Position numbers and translations under genes: made by a program
In this document: one piece after another, positions 1 through 10,200 of the stretch
Layout of the letters: each line of letters starts with the position of its first letter
How positions within the stretch are numbered: the first letter of the stretch is position 1
NCBI RefSeq assembly: GCF_905163445.1
Contig: NC_053189.1
Location: 10,806,001 to 10,870,000, forward strand
Source of the DNA: Pararge aegeria
Taxonomy: Eukaryota > Arthropoda > Insecta > Lepidoptera > Nymphalidae
Direction of reading: 5' to 3'
Length of the DNA: 64,000 bases
Notes under the pieces: model-generated
Told to the model about the DNA's origin: nothing
The model's database searches: none
Seen by the model: the letters and a program-made list of their open reading frames with translations, nothing else

Positions 1-45
1 TTCTTTTCCTGTATGTTATACGTGCAATGAAGTTTTTCTTCTTCT
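1..45 (+). repeat. LINE 3' terminus (partial, continues left of window)
   Basis: The first ~35 bases match 14893-14929 almost exactly (shared CTGTATGTTATACGTGCAAT). At 14.9 kb this is the 3' end of a LINE copy with a recognisable reverse-transcriptase C-terminus, so the window opens inside the tail of another copy on the same strand. Only the tail is visible. Confidence 0.65.
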
Positions 46-1894
46 TTGCCTTAGTATGATGGGCAAAGGGCCGTCCATTGTAGGCCCTTTCTCTTGCATG
101 CCTTTTGAAATGTATGTTGCTCTTTAATAGTATTGGTTGAGATCTGCTTGGTCTGTCACTTATTAAAATAAGGTATAAACTTGCGGGGATTGAGCAACAG
201 CAAGTAAAATAAAAAAATAAACATTTTCCAGAAAACAGCGAGCATATACTTATATTTATATTAATTTATTAATGAAATCATTAGCACACTGATAACTTTA
301 AATGAATATAGACAAATATTAACAGAGACGGTTTGTAACAAAATATATAAAAAAAAATTGGAACATTAAATCAATCCCCTTGCCACCTTTGCAGTAACAA
401 CACAGAGATTGATTCTGTGCAGTTTTTTGCAAATAAAGTGAATCGGTCAGAGCGTCTGAACTCGTTAAAGCGCAAGGCTATTGATGGAATGTCCGCTCCA
501 ATAACGATCACGGTGCAGCCGCATCCGTCAATGACAGGCGTGGAAGCATACCCTCATACTATCTACTGCGGACTTTCCTACTCTGGAAATCGGTAGCGAT
601 GCATTTAGACGAATAAAAAACTTTTGACTTATTCCATAAATACAGACCATACATTACATATTCTTTCGTATGCATTTTCTACCGTTTTTCGAAATAAGAA
701 ATTTACATATACAGGACAAGGCTTTGTGGAACTTAGTTTTTGTTATAATGCTAAAACATAAATGGCACAAGTCTCCTTTTTTATTAGAAGGGCAGAAATA
801 CAACCAAACCACCCAAGAGTTAAAAATCCATAACTTCTTGCGTTGGAGCAGCTTGATTGGTCTATGCTCTAATCCCTGGATAGGTTGTGGTTTCAGTTTA
901 ATTCTGTCCAAATTTCGAGAGATACAGTACAGAACTCGTCAGAGGACAGCTGCAAACCCCTCAATTCGACATTCATATTAAAACGACACTGTACATAAAG
1001 TGTTGCCGCATTTATAAGGAATTTACTGCTAGGGTTAAATAAAAAAAAATCTCGGTTAACCTTCAGTATACTAATCAAGTAACAACATGATTTCGATTAT
1101 TTCTTTAACGATTACTTTTCTTTGTTAGTAATAGGAGCTGAGACTAATGGATAACAAACTCTCTTTCAGATTTCCAAAGTAGGGCAACCACCCATTTAAA
1201 TAACGCGAAATGGGAGTAGGTCCTCGAGATGATCATTTGCGATGGGCAATGTTTCCGTGATTAAAGGTTTCAAATAGTGGGTGATTAAAGCTCCCAGAGC
1301 AAAAACAAATATATCATTCTCAATATATCATTGGACAAACCTCAGTCGTTGGTTTTTATATATTAAAAGAAGTTGCATCGCTAGCTATTATATTATCTGT
1401 GCTTAATATCATAGGTTCATATATTTAGTACGATAGAAAAAATCTTAACGTAATGTATTTGATTTAAAGGGGAAGGTAGAAGATTGACGAGTTGTACGCT
1501 GTGGCCTGGAATTAATAGAGCGGGCGGGCGATGCGACCCGGAGGGTCGAGGTATACCTATTGTGCATAATAATGTATGACAGTTTGTGTAAGACGTCGCG
1601 GGTAACCGCTAGTACCTAACAAATAAAATCAATCGAAGTCTAGAATAGTGCCTCTGTAACGAAATGTAGCCAGTGTCCATCGTGATCGATTGCACTTCAA
1701 AAGGTACCTACACTTATTGCAATGCAAAAGAAAATAATTGGAAAACGTTGGACTACATTTTTAACAAGGTTAGGTGCTAATTCGGTTTTGCACAAATCCT
1801 AAATGAAACTAGATTAACACTAGGGATTTGTATTCCGTTGTGTTAACTAGGTAAGTAATATCTAGGTCTCAGCTAAAGAATCGGATATTTTGTT
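46..1894. other. No gene recognised; unassigned AT-rich sequence
   Basis: The overlapping frames at 654-911 (-) and 670-981 (+) match no family I know and read as chance frames. A short motif near 945-965 (GACAGCTGCAAACCCCTCA) resembles the interior of the Helitron at 20.85 kb, so 880-980 may be an old Helitron scrap. A local GC-rich patch lies at 1520-1550. Nothing else is supportable. Confidence 0.5.
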
Positions 1895-1904
1895 TTATCC
1901 ACTA

Positions 1905-1985
1905 CAACTTATCCCTTGACGGCGTTATCTCCTGATGGTAAGTGATTATGCAGTCTAAGATAGCCTGTGACTGTTATAAGCCATA
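1905..1985 (-). repeat. SINE-A fragment
   Basis: The stretch containing TGGTAAGTGATTATGCAGTC is the reverse-strand form of the 3' body of SINE-A, found better preserved at 46.8 kb and 56.1 kb. The head and B box are absent. Confidence 0.55.
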
Positions 1986-1989
1986 ATCC

Positions 1990-3005
1990 TAACATTATAT
2001 TGGCTAAAAATAAATATTGGAGGCACTAGAGATTTCTAGAATAACGTAAATACGTTACATGTTAAGTTAGGAAAGACATAAACTGTTTACCGTTTTAGGA
2101 CACACGTGCAGCGTTGACAAACTAAAGTGAGACGTTTGCCAGCTTCCGAGTTTCCTTGATACTATAAAGCGGTAATGAAAGCATTAAGACGAGCTGAATG
2201 CATAATCAATGAGCTGCCAATGCCACAAGACCCTGTTTAATTAGCCACTATCAAATAGTTGTTTTATTTCCATACATGAAGATTTCACTATCAATATTTA
2301 AGAAGAAAGTCACTATCAAAATTTTTCTAGTTATTAAAAGCAAGAGAAAATTTAATAAAAAGAAAATATTTTTTTATTTTTTTTTAATTTAATATTATTA
2401 TGTTATTGATATTAAATTAAATTTTAGAGTAATGAATTTATTTTTATTTTATTTATTTTGAAACCCTTTATTGCAAAATAAATAGGTATATTTTGAATGC
2501 TCAGGTAAACTACTTTTGTCAGCACGCACTGTATGAAAAAAAAAATGACTGTCGCGCTATAACCGTTTCAAGCGTTTGTACCTACGGTAAAAACGTAGTT
2601 TTTTGCCAATTGTGTGTGTAGTTTTATCTCAATATTTCACTGCATAACAGTAAAAGATAAAGAGGTGTAACGTTATTTTTATTGTTTCATTATTTTTAAT
2701 GCACGAAAACAAGGGTTACGTTATTTTCATCAAAAAGTCATACATAGGTTTTAGTGACGGTGCTGCTGAAATGTAATTCGATGGTATTTAGAATATTATA
2801 ACTAAACTCGATTTGACAGATCTGAGGTAGCGATCCAGATTATCATTGTTCCCTGTGGATAAGAATATCTTTACTTTTAGATAGGTATGTCATTTAGTTT
2901 AGAGTCTTGTGTAAAATCAACCAAATAAACAAAAGTGGCGAATAATGCTTTGATTATGTTGAGATAAGTAACATAGAAAATGTAGAACCTACTGCAAGAG
3001 GCTGC
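1990..3005. other. No gene recognised; A/T low-complexity at 2340-2470
   Basis: There is a run of A/T homopolymer-like sequence at about 2340-2470. The remaining bases have no extended frame and no repeat identity that I can support. Confidence 0.5.
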
Positions 3006-3009
3006 TTGG

Positions 3010-3257
3010 TCGGTTAAATATATTAAATAAATAAATAAATATACTACTACAATACACACATCGCCATCTAGCCCCAATTTGACTGATGAATATTTTTTAT
3101 TAATAATATACATAAATACTTATAGTATACATATAAACACCCAGACACTGAAAAACATTCATGCTCATCACACAAACATTTTCCAGTTGTGGGAATCGAA
3201 CCCACGGCCTTGGACTCAGAAAGCAGGGTCGCTGCAAACTGCGCCAATCGGCCGTCA
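3010..3257 (-). repeat. SINE-B, tRNA-derived, near full length
   Basis: On the minus strand the copy starts at the GGCCGATTGGCGCAGTTTGC head (about 3257), which contains an A-box-like motif. A B-box-like GTGGGTTCGATTCCC follows near 3185-3200. The body runs to an AATAAATAAATAAATA tail at about 3015. This is the layout of a pol III-transcribed SINE. Copies recur at 17.0, 37.1, 43.1, 46.9, 61.8 and 63.2 kb. The short frames read on both strands here are shadows of the SINE. Confidence 0.8.
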
Positions 3258-3565
3258 AATAAATGATTTCCAATAAACTTCGATTGGCAATATTTATATT
3301 TTAAATTATAAACTTTTCTTAAGAGTTAAGATATTACATTTGAAGTACTTGATCAGGTAAGGTAGTAACCTACTTTAATTTCAGAATCTGTGTCCATCGC
3401 TGACAATGAAATGAGAAGTTAAAAACTATTTTCTCTATCATACCAGTTTAAATTTATTTATTTTATCACACAAACTATTAAAAATCAATGTTCTTCGCAT
3501 CCTGAAACACACGTGACTTTGTTTGGACGCTGAAAATTCCTCTAATATATAATATCTCATTATAT
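3258..3565. other. No gene recognised
   Basis: Spacer between a SINE-B and a J1 LINE copy. It has no frame of note and no recognised repeat. Confidence 0.5.
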
Positions 3566-4165
3566 TCAAAAATTTCAAAATTAATTTATTTCAAGTAGGC
3601 CTAATATAAGCACTTTTGAATCGTCAAGTCTGTCTATTTGTAGTAACTCTACCAACGGTTCGGAAGGTAGATTCTACCGAGAAGAAGCCGGCAAGGAACT
3701 CAGCAGTTGCTCTTTTCCAACATCAACAATTTACATTTTAACATTCATCTTGTTAGAAATGAAAGCGGAGCCGGATGCTTACAAGCAACCTTGTCATTAA
3801 GAAATTAAGCAATTGTATAGTAACCTCGCTGTAATAAATGTGTTTTAACATATTCTTTAAAATTATGCATTGGTAGGTCCAAAATTAACTTAGGAAATCA
3901 TGTTATAAAAGCGGATACTCAATCCCACAAATGACTTCTGAACCTTTCGCAAACGATATGCAGATGCCACTAATTTATGACCATTCATTTCTTTTAAGTC
4001 GACTGTTTATATCCACTTTTTGTTTATACTAATATGTATAGACTAATATGTTGTCTTACAAATACAGTAGTCTCTCAATATATATTGTTTTAAATATATT
4101 GTGAGACTACCGTAAGTATTCCTATTTCTTTAAATTTTTCACGGAGGGTTTCACATTCATTTAAG
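3566..4165 (-). repeat. J1 LINE, 5'-truncated, with internal inverted duplication
   Basis: Read on the minus strand, this is the end of the J1 non-LTR element. It carries degraded reverse-transcriptase C-terminal coding, a 3' UTR with the ACCGGTT/GAAGAAGCCGGC segment, and a tail near 3566. The coding part is aligned by eye to the open copy at 8164-8697 and is disrupted. The 5' side continues to about 4165 (CTCCGTGAAAAATTTAAAGA on the minus strand). At 4067-4110 it contains an extra inverted copy of neighbouring sequence that other J1 copies lack. Confidence 0.75.
4067..4110. repeat. 17-bp inverted repeat inside J1 copy
   Basis: Arms 4067-4083 and 4094-4110 are complementary with one mismatch and enclose a 10-base loop. 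The J1 copies at 8.35 kb and 38.2 kb have only one of the two arms at the same place, so the second arm was gained in this copy. Confidence 0.75.
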
Positions 4166-4618
4166 ATAATATGTAAGTAATGAGTATTTAAAAAGCCGAA
4201 TAGTTAAAATGTAAACAGTAAATTTATTGTTTTACCTTACACAGCCTTGTGTATAATTCCATTAGAGAAGTGAACGCTAGTTATACAGCTTCAATCATTA
4301 AAAAGAAACAGTTTGTAAAATGGCACTGTCTTCGCGGACGTCTGAACAGAGTTTGCCGCAACAGTCACTTCCTAATTAACTAAAGAACGGCATGTTATCT
4401 CCTTGTGTACGTCTTGCCTTTCTTCGCTCCCCGGGAACAAAAAGAAAGTTAGATTAAAAGCGACTCATTGTTCTACCTTCGTAATACAGTCGGCAGAAGT
4501 GAAATGTTTATAATAAGTGGTAATTTCATTCCCGGTTTTCGGAATTCCCCTACAAGATTAGTTCTCCAAGCTGCTCTTGTCTTATTTAAGCCTTTAACTT
4601 TACGCTTATGTTAATTTG
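4166..4618. other. No gene recognised
   Basis: No frame or repeat that I can identify in this stretch. Confidence 0.5.
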
Positions 4619-4770
4619 ACGACCTCCATGGCGCAGTGGTGAGCGTTGTGTTTTTGTAAGTAAGTGAGAGGTCCCGAAATTCATCTCGAAAGGACGCAAT
4701 GTGGGAATTTATAATTTCTGAATTTGCTCTGGTCTGTTGTGGTGGGAGTAATGGTGGCGATGAATAAAAG
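4619..4770 (+). repeat. SINE-A, 5' half
   Basis: The head GACCTCCATGGCGCAGTGGT is an A-box-like tRNA start. It is followed by the family signature GGGAATTTATAATTTCTGAA and a CTGGTCTG motif, and then the copy stops. The B box is poorly preserved. Confidence 0.7.
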
Positions 4771-4959
4771 TATATCATACAAAAAGAGATATTCTTTACT
4801 ATTTATTTTTTTAATATTTTACTTGTTACTAAATACTACCTAGAAGATGGGTTAAAATGATCATAATTTCTTACACATTTAAGAAATAATGATCAAGACA
4901 TGATAACGTATAACGTTTTGCACATATTATTACAAAAGCAAAGGATTTTAAAACACTGT

Positions 4960-5347
4960 ACCGTACCGTCAACAGACTTATTTTTTTTATATGTGCTCAA
5001 GTTAAATGGAAAGATCTTTCGCCATAACCAGTTATGTACTTACAGAAATTTTAAGTTAGAAACTGTCTTAAGCAAGAACACGCCACGAAGATTTTCAGAG
5101 TAGTTCTAGCTACATTATAAAGCTGCAGCAGTAAGAAGTTTTCCACAAAAAAACCGACTTGACTTTACCGTACCGTCAACAGACTTATTTTTCTACAGGT
5201 GCATAAGCTAAATAGTCCATAACCAGTTTAATAAAGTAAACTTTAAGTTAAGAAGTATTTTTATGAAGAACACACCACGGAAGAATTTCAGGGTAGTCAC
5301 CGGTCCCTACAGCTACAGCTGAAAGAAATTTTCCACAAAAAAAAAAA
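4960..5347. repeat. Diverged tandem duplication, period ~207 bp, two copies
   Basis: Both copies begin with the same 20 bases, ACCGTACCGTCAACAGACTT, at 4960 and 5167. Both continue with CATAACCAGTT, AAGAACAC.CCACG and TTTTCCACAAAAAAA motifs in the same order. Point changes and small indels separate them. The second copy runs directly into the element that starts near 5348. The short frame at 4900-5103 is not a gene. Confidence 0.75.
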
Positions 5348-5774
5348 TTGGTTGTCTGTAAAGTCGGCTTACTGACGATAGTTGAACGTGACAACGTCGT
5401 AAGAAAATACTGATGGAATGGTTGCATTTTTCAAAAGAAAATTTTAATTTTATTTGTTTGATAGATATTATCGTTGCGTTGCTATAAACAATTGACACCA
5501 CATTCACTTTTCACTGCACTTCATCCTTGCCGAAAACATGTAAATGTATTATTGTATAGAAGCTGTCCACGCGGACGCACCGCTCACTCAAGTAGGAGAG
5601 AGATAGATGTCGAACGCGGAGGCCGACTGTGCCTCTTTGTCGCTCGTTCCGCGCTCACGCTTGCACTTCAAGCCTTGAATGGAACGCCTCAGAGCGAGGT
5701 AACGCCGCATACGTCATGTTTTTTCGTGCGTGCAGCCGGCTTCATCGAATTATAAGACGTTGTCACGTCAAAAA
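5348..5774 (+). mobile_element. Non-autonomous element with CGTGACAACG inverted motifs, copy 1
   Basis: Near the start the copy reads GGTTGTCTGTAAAGTCGG, then AACGTGACAACGTCGTAA at about 5385. Near the end it reads GACGTTGTCACGTCAAAAAT, the reverse complement of that inner motif. A second copy in the opposite orientation lies at 55123-55621 with the same order of ends. The interior is comparatively GC-rich and carries no transposase. The frames at 5474-5755 and 5629-5823 fall inside it and look like chance frames. The superfamily is not determined. Confidence 0.65.
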
Positions 5775-5929
5775 TATTAATTTTCTTTATATAAGTGGGA
5801 GGCCGGAGGGTACGTGTATTTAATTTATTTCTCATACAAAAATCTATGGCGGATATACGAGTATATCTAACTGTAACAATATCTAGAAAGTGGTTGCGGC
5901 CATTATTTTTCACTCTCCACCATTCGTGA

Positions 5930-6135
5930 CGGAATTTGTACGTGGAAATTTAAGGCACAATTCTTGCAATAACAGTTCAGATTTGTGTTAACCGATGAAT
6001 GAATTATAAATACATTTAGCAGCGCACGTTTCAAACGATTTCTCTTCTTATTCCCCTGCCCATTTGCAGATCTCCAAACGGTGCCATTACTCAGCAATAA
6101 ATTGGCATTTGCGCCGTCATACATAAATTACCTAC
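5930..6135 (-). repeat. Unclassified conserved repeat, copy 1 (pairs with 41.7 kb)
   Basis: On the minus strand, the stretch from about 6125 downward is nearly the same as 41735-41865 (+). The match covers TGTATGACGGCGCAAATGCC, GCTGAGTAATGGCACCGTTT and an AATAAGAAGAGAAAT block. Here the minus-strand frame 5903-6124 reads through the whole block (...NKKRN...ALLNVFIIHSS...). I do not recognise the peptide and do not claim a gene. Confidence 0.6.
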
Positions 6136-6367
6136 ATGTAAGCGTACAGAGGCGAAGTTCTTTCTTGTAATTTTTGACGTAATTCGTTAATAATAGTATG
6201 TATCTAGGGATTTCAGACCTAAGGTGATAGGCGAAGGTTCTTAGCTTTGGAAGTAGGTGGACAAACCACATCAACCGTTTCGAGGGAAGCAGCTGAACGC
6301 AAGTGGCACCACAACGTGAAGTTTTAAAATCCCTATTAAATATTCTGGGTCGTGATCAGATGACGTT

Positions 6368-6505
6368 CAAATTAAAATTTATTTCAAGTAGGCCTACTTT
6401 ATAAGCACTTTTGAAACGTCAAGTATGTATGTTTGTAGTGACTCTACCACCGGTTCGGAAAGCTGATTCTACCGAGAAGAGCCGGCAAGAAACTCAGTTC
6501 ATCGA
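6368..6505 (-). repeat. J1 LINE 3'-end fragment
   Basis: The fragment matches the 3' UTR and tail of J1: TTATTTCAAGTAGGCCTA, then GACTCTACCACCGGTTCGGA, then GCCGGCAAGAAACTCAG. It holds only the last ~135 bases, as expected of 5'-truncated retrotransposition. Confidence 0.75.
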
Positions 6506-7089
6506 GAGTAGATCTTTCAATTAAACTGAGGTATCGACTTAGCTCCACAAATTGCAAAGCTGTAGTTGCCCGTTGGGGTCCCAATGTGTTAAAGTGGCTA
6601 TTTTGCACCGGAAAGCGCAGGGTTGGTAGACCTTACTGACGAGCTTAGATGGACCGTTGATATCAAACATGTTGTAGAAAGTTATTGGACATATTATATG
6701 CAGGCGACGACTGTGATATTCCTACTAAACTCTTTTGTTCAGTAGTATTCCATAAATTGAGAAGGTTGATATCTATTTTATCTATATGTGTAGAATGAGC
6801 TATTTAAAAAAATATATATTTTGATTTCTAAGAAAGCACAAAATTCATCTTGTTTTCTAAATAAACAAAGTAATTTTGCCAAGGTTAGTGTGGCTTATCT
6901 TGTCATTCAATATAATATTGGATCCCAATTACTCAAAGCTTATTCCAAATTGTCCGATAGTCTTTGACAACACTTTACGAATAAATAAAATATAACACAA
7001 AAAAGTGTACTTACCGACACTTATTTTTTTCTAACTTGTCTTATAAAGACTCTTTTTATTACTGTTCTAGCGTAAAGTATGTTTTAAAA
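6506..7089. other. No gene recognised
   Basis: No frame or recognised repeat in this stretch. Confidence 0.5.
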
Positions 7090-7376
7090 GCGGTGATAGC
7101 CTACTGGGCGGGACCTAGACTTTACTTTCGGGGGGCAGAGTTCGAACACCAGCCCACCTCTAACTTTTCTAAGTTGTGCGTTTTAAGAATTACAGTGAAG
7201 GAAAACATCGTGAAGAAACGTGCCTGAGAGTTCTCCATAATGTTCTCAAAGACGTGTGAAGACCACCAATCATTACTTGGTCAGCGTGGTGGAATACGGC
7301 CTACCCTTCTCACTGAGAGGAGACCCATGCAATGTACTGGGCGGATAGATGATGATGAGGATGATGATGTTGATGT
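7090..7376 (+). repeat. SINE-C, near full length
   Basis: The head is tRNA-like. GGTGATAGCCTACTGGGCGG is an A-box region and GAGTTCGAACACC at about 7138-7150 is a B box. The body has AGTGAAGGAAAACATCGTGA, CTCCATAATGTTCTCAAA and the ACCACCAATC segment, and the 3' end is a GATGATGATG tail. Copies in the other orientation lie at 43.7, 51.1, 53.1 and 54.5 kb. Confidence 0.75.
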
Positions 7377-8163
7377 TTTAAAAATATAAAAAACATGTCC
7401 GATGAAATAAATAAAAACAAACAAATTAAAAATATATTTTGTATGCAGTAAGTGTGTATAAAAAAACAAAGGAGTGTTATTATGAAATTCAGTATAACAT
7501 TACATTATCATCCGTTTGGATGATATTATAATGGTTATTAGGTCAATCGGTGTTTTAATGTAGGCAATAAGCTAACTGTTCCCGAATCTTTTATAGAGGA
7601 TTTAAAGTACGGATAAAATAGTCTTTAAGTCTGCGATTTCGATAAAACTTTATTTGATTAAGCTCATACGACTTTTTAAACCATACCAGACACGCTTTTA
7701 TATAAACTATTGTGAATCTGTTGGTCCAGCCTAATCTTTGGAACGGCTAAGCGGATTTAGACGCGATTTTCACGAAAAGGCTAGGTCGTGAAAGACACTA
7801 ATTCTTCAACTGTTGTGGTTACGGTATCTTCTGCGCCTTAATTAATATAATCAGTAATTAGATACCTGATTCTTTACCTGACCCAGGCTTAAGTGAACCT
7901 AAGACCTAGTGATCTGTAGTCAAACATGCTTACCACTAAATCTTCGAGATAGTAATATCGATAGGCATAAATGTATTACAATATTACGTTGTCAACCTAA
8001 TGCTGTCTAATTCAACACATGTGTGCCCTTGAGTTCATGTTAATCTCCAGATCCATTTATCATCACAAACATAATTACAATGTTGATTATTGTCCGCTTA
8101 ACTAAAGCAGACATTACCTTGCCTCCAATAGGTTATAATTATTGTTAATCAAATATAATTATT
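7377..8163. other. No gene recognised
   Basis: Plain AT-rich sequence up to the 5' truncation point of the following J1 LINE. The minus-strand frame at 7281-7469 runs through the SINE-C tail and is not a gene. Confidence 0.5.
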
Positions 8164-8697
8164 ACTGACGTAGAAACAGCAAGACTTGTTTACTTCGCGT
8201 ACTTTCATAGTGTGATGTCTTACGAGATCTTATTATGGGGCAAAGCTGCTGATATTGAAACTATATTCATATTGCAGAAAAGAGCTGTACGGTCAATATA
8301 TAAACTTAAATCACGTGAATCCCTCCGTGAAAAATTTAAAGAAATTGGTATACTTACGGTAGCCTCACAATACATTTATAACAATATAGTATTTGTAAGA
8401 CAACATATTAGTATACTTTATAAACAAAAAGTGGATATAAACAGTCGACTTACAAGAAATGGTCATAAATTAGTGACATCTGCATATCGTCTGCGAAAGG
8501 TGCAGAAGTCATTTGTGGGATTGAGTATACGCTTTTATAATATGATTCCTAAGGTAATTTTGGACCTACCAATGCATAAGTTTAAAGAATGTGTTAAAAC
8601 ACATTTATTACAGCGAGGTTATTATACAATTGATGAGTTTCTTAATGACAAGGTTGCTTGGAAGCATCCGGCTCCGCTTTCATCTCTCACAAGATAG
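8164..8697 (+). pseudogene. J1 LINE reverse transcriptase, C-terminal fragment
   Basis: This is the best preserved coding remnant in the window. The frame stays open upstream of the first ATG (8212) to about 8164, giving ~177 codons to the stop at 8697. It shows the conserved end of jockey/CR1-group non-LTR reverse transcriptases: a Y.ILLWG motif (here YEILLWGKAADI), then LQKRAVRSIYKLKSRESLR, then ILTVASQYIYNN, and near the end SIRFYNMIPKVILDLP. The fingers/palm with the catalytic YxDD box and the endonuclease domain are missing, so it cannot be active. The reading is intact over the remaining length, which suggests a fairly recent insertion. A full-length element would encode an endonuclease-RT protein used for target-primed reverse transcription. 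The exact clade needs a tree. Confidence 0.85.
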
Positions 8698-8895
8698 AAA
8701 AATGTATGTTAAAATATAAAATGTAAATTTTTGATGTTGGAAAAGAGCAACTGCTGAGTTTCTTGCCGGCTTCTTCTCGGTAGAATCTGCCTTCCGAACC
8801 GGTGGTAGAGTCACTACACACGGACAGACTTGACGTTTCAAAAGTGCTTGTATTAGGCCTACTTGAAATAAATGAATTTTGAATTTTTTTTTATA
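8698..8895 (+). repeat. J1 LINE 3' UTR and tail
   Basis: The 3' UTR follows the stop directly: TTGATGTTGGAAAAGAGCAA, GCCGGCTTCTTCTCGGTAGA, and the tail segment AGGCCTACTTGAAATAAATG ending in TGAATTTTGAATTTT. The same block on the minus strand defines the J1 copies at 3.6, 6.4, 10.2 and 37.7 kb. The minus-strand frame at 8680-9015 is a shadow. Confidence 0.8.
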
Positions 8896-9002
8896 TATAT
8901 ATATAGAATAATTTAACAATTTAAAAAAATCGGTTCTGTATTCGAATGTATTTTTTTTTACTGAACTGACCTGAACTGAAATCCGTAAGTGTTTTAAAAT
9001 AT

Positions 9003-9271
9003 CATTTTGTATCACTCATGCGGGTAAAGTAGTATCTTGACGCTCGCTCTTGTGGTTGAAAAAGATCCGTTTGCCCATTTTAAAATTTGAGTGCGACAAG
9101 TTTACTTGCGAGCGTACTACTTTCCCCGCATGAGTAATACAAAATAGTATGTGCAACAAGTGCGACATCGATTGCCCACGAAAGCGAAGTTGAACGCACG
9201 AGAGAAGCGAGTGCGGTCATTCGCATTCGCGCAACAACTTGTCGCACTAGTTGCACAATATACTATTTTGT
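9003..9271. mobile_element. Double fold-back repeat (two adjacent hairpins)
   Basis: Hairpin 1 has arms 9003-9046 and 9108-9145 around ACTCATGCGGG/CCCGCATGAGT, with mismatches. Hairpin 2 has arms 9139-9166 and 9241-9271 around GCAACAAGTGCGAC/GTCGCACTAGTTGC, flanked by an ACAAAATAGTAT motif on both sides. The hairpins share the bases at 9139-9145. There is no coding capacity. This layout suggests a fold-back or MITE-type DNA element. I could not define target duplications with confidence. Confidence 0.65.
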
Positions 9272-10200
9272 TGTTTGCTTCCAAGGAGGTCCCAATTTCA
9301 GGTTACTATCTATTGGTGAAAGAATTCTAGAGAAATCGAGGAAAATATTAACCGTATTACACTTTCTACCAAAGTCGTTTTTAAAGTGATCGATTCTTTT
9401 CATCCATACATTCTCATTTAAATAAGATTTAATTCTCAGCCTATGATATTAATATGGTTGTATTTTTTAACAATACTATGATAATAATTATTAAGAACAA
9501 AAGTTTTAATACATAATAATATGTGAAATTTGCATCCCCCATTCATAAAATTTTGCCCGATGGAATAATATTTAGAACCCTCTTTTCACAAGTATAAAAT
9601 GTATAATATAATTATTAAATAAAATAAATATATAATATTGGTAAATATATAAATAAATTACAGTTTAATATATAACCTTCTTCTGTTTTGAGGTTGGTTC
9701 AAAACGTAATTCTTTTAAAAATCCTATCATAAATGTTGATGGAAAACTGTATTAGTAAGAAAAATGTAATATCGTGAGATTAAGGACCTTTCTACTCAAA
9801 ATATGAAGTATCAGGAAACTCGACCCTATTTTCAAGAGGAAGCCTCTCAAAGAAACAAATATTTGCAAGGTTACGGCGGCGTTATGTAAATACTAGTTAT
9901 ATGTTACCAAGAGTACCTTCCATTTTTAATACTGGTAGGATTCCTGTAAGTGTTTATGTTTTTTATTGTCATATTTAATGGACAGCAGATGGCTCTCCAG
10001 TTTTAAAGTGGGAAACCATCGCCTTTAAACAGAGCAACAAAACTAGGCTATGCAAGAAACACGACCTACGAAGTCCGCCCTGTGTACATCAATTTGAGGC
10101 GTGAGTGTTAAGCCTCATATACCTGTAATTACAAGCTCCCTGGCAAAAATCTTCCACTACAATATGCCTAGTATAACTATTGAGCCGTCACAACCTTTTC
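9272..10200. other. No gene recognised
   Basis: AT-rich sequence with no extended frame and no repeat that I can name. Confidence 0.5.

Noticed and set aside
654..981. Overlapping 85- and 103-codon frames on opposite strands
   Set aside because: They occupy the same DNA on both strands, match no family I know, and are next to a possible Helitron scrap. At most one could be real, and neither has support.
1500..1560. GC-rich patch as a possible CpG island or promoter
   Set aside because: It is too short, with no downstream frame and no TATA/Inr arrangement that I could defend.
3079..3276. Peptide shared by frames at 3079-3276 and 37164-37460, looking like a conserved small protein
   Set aside because: Both frames lie wholly in SINE-B copies. 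The similarity comes from the SINE and does not show coding.
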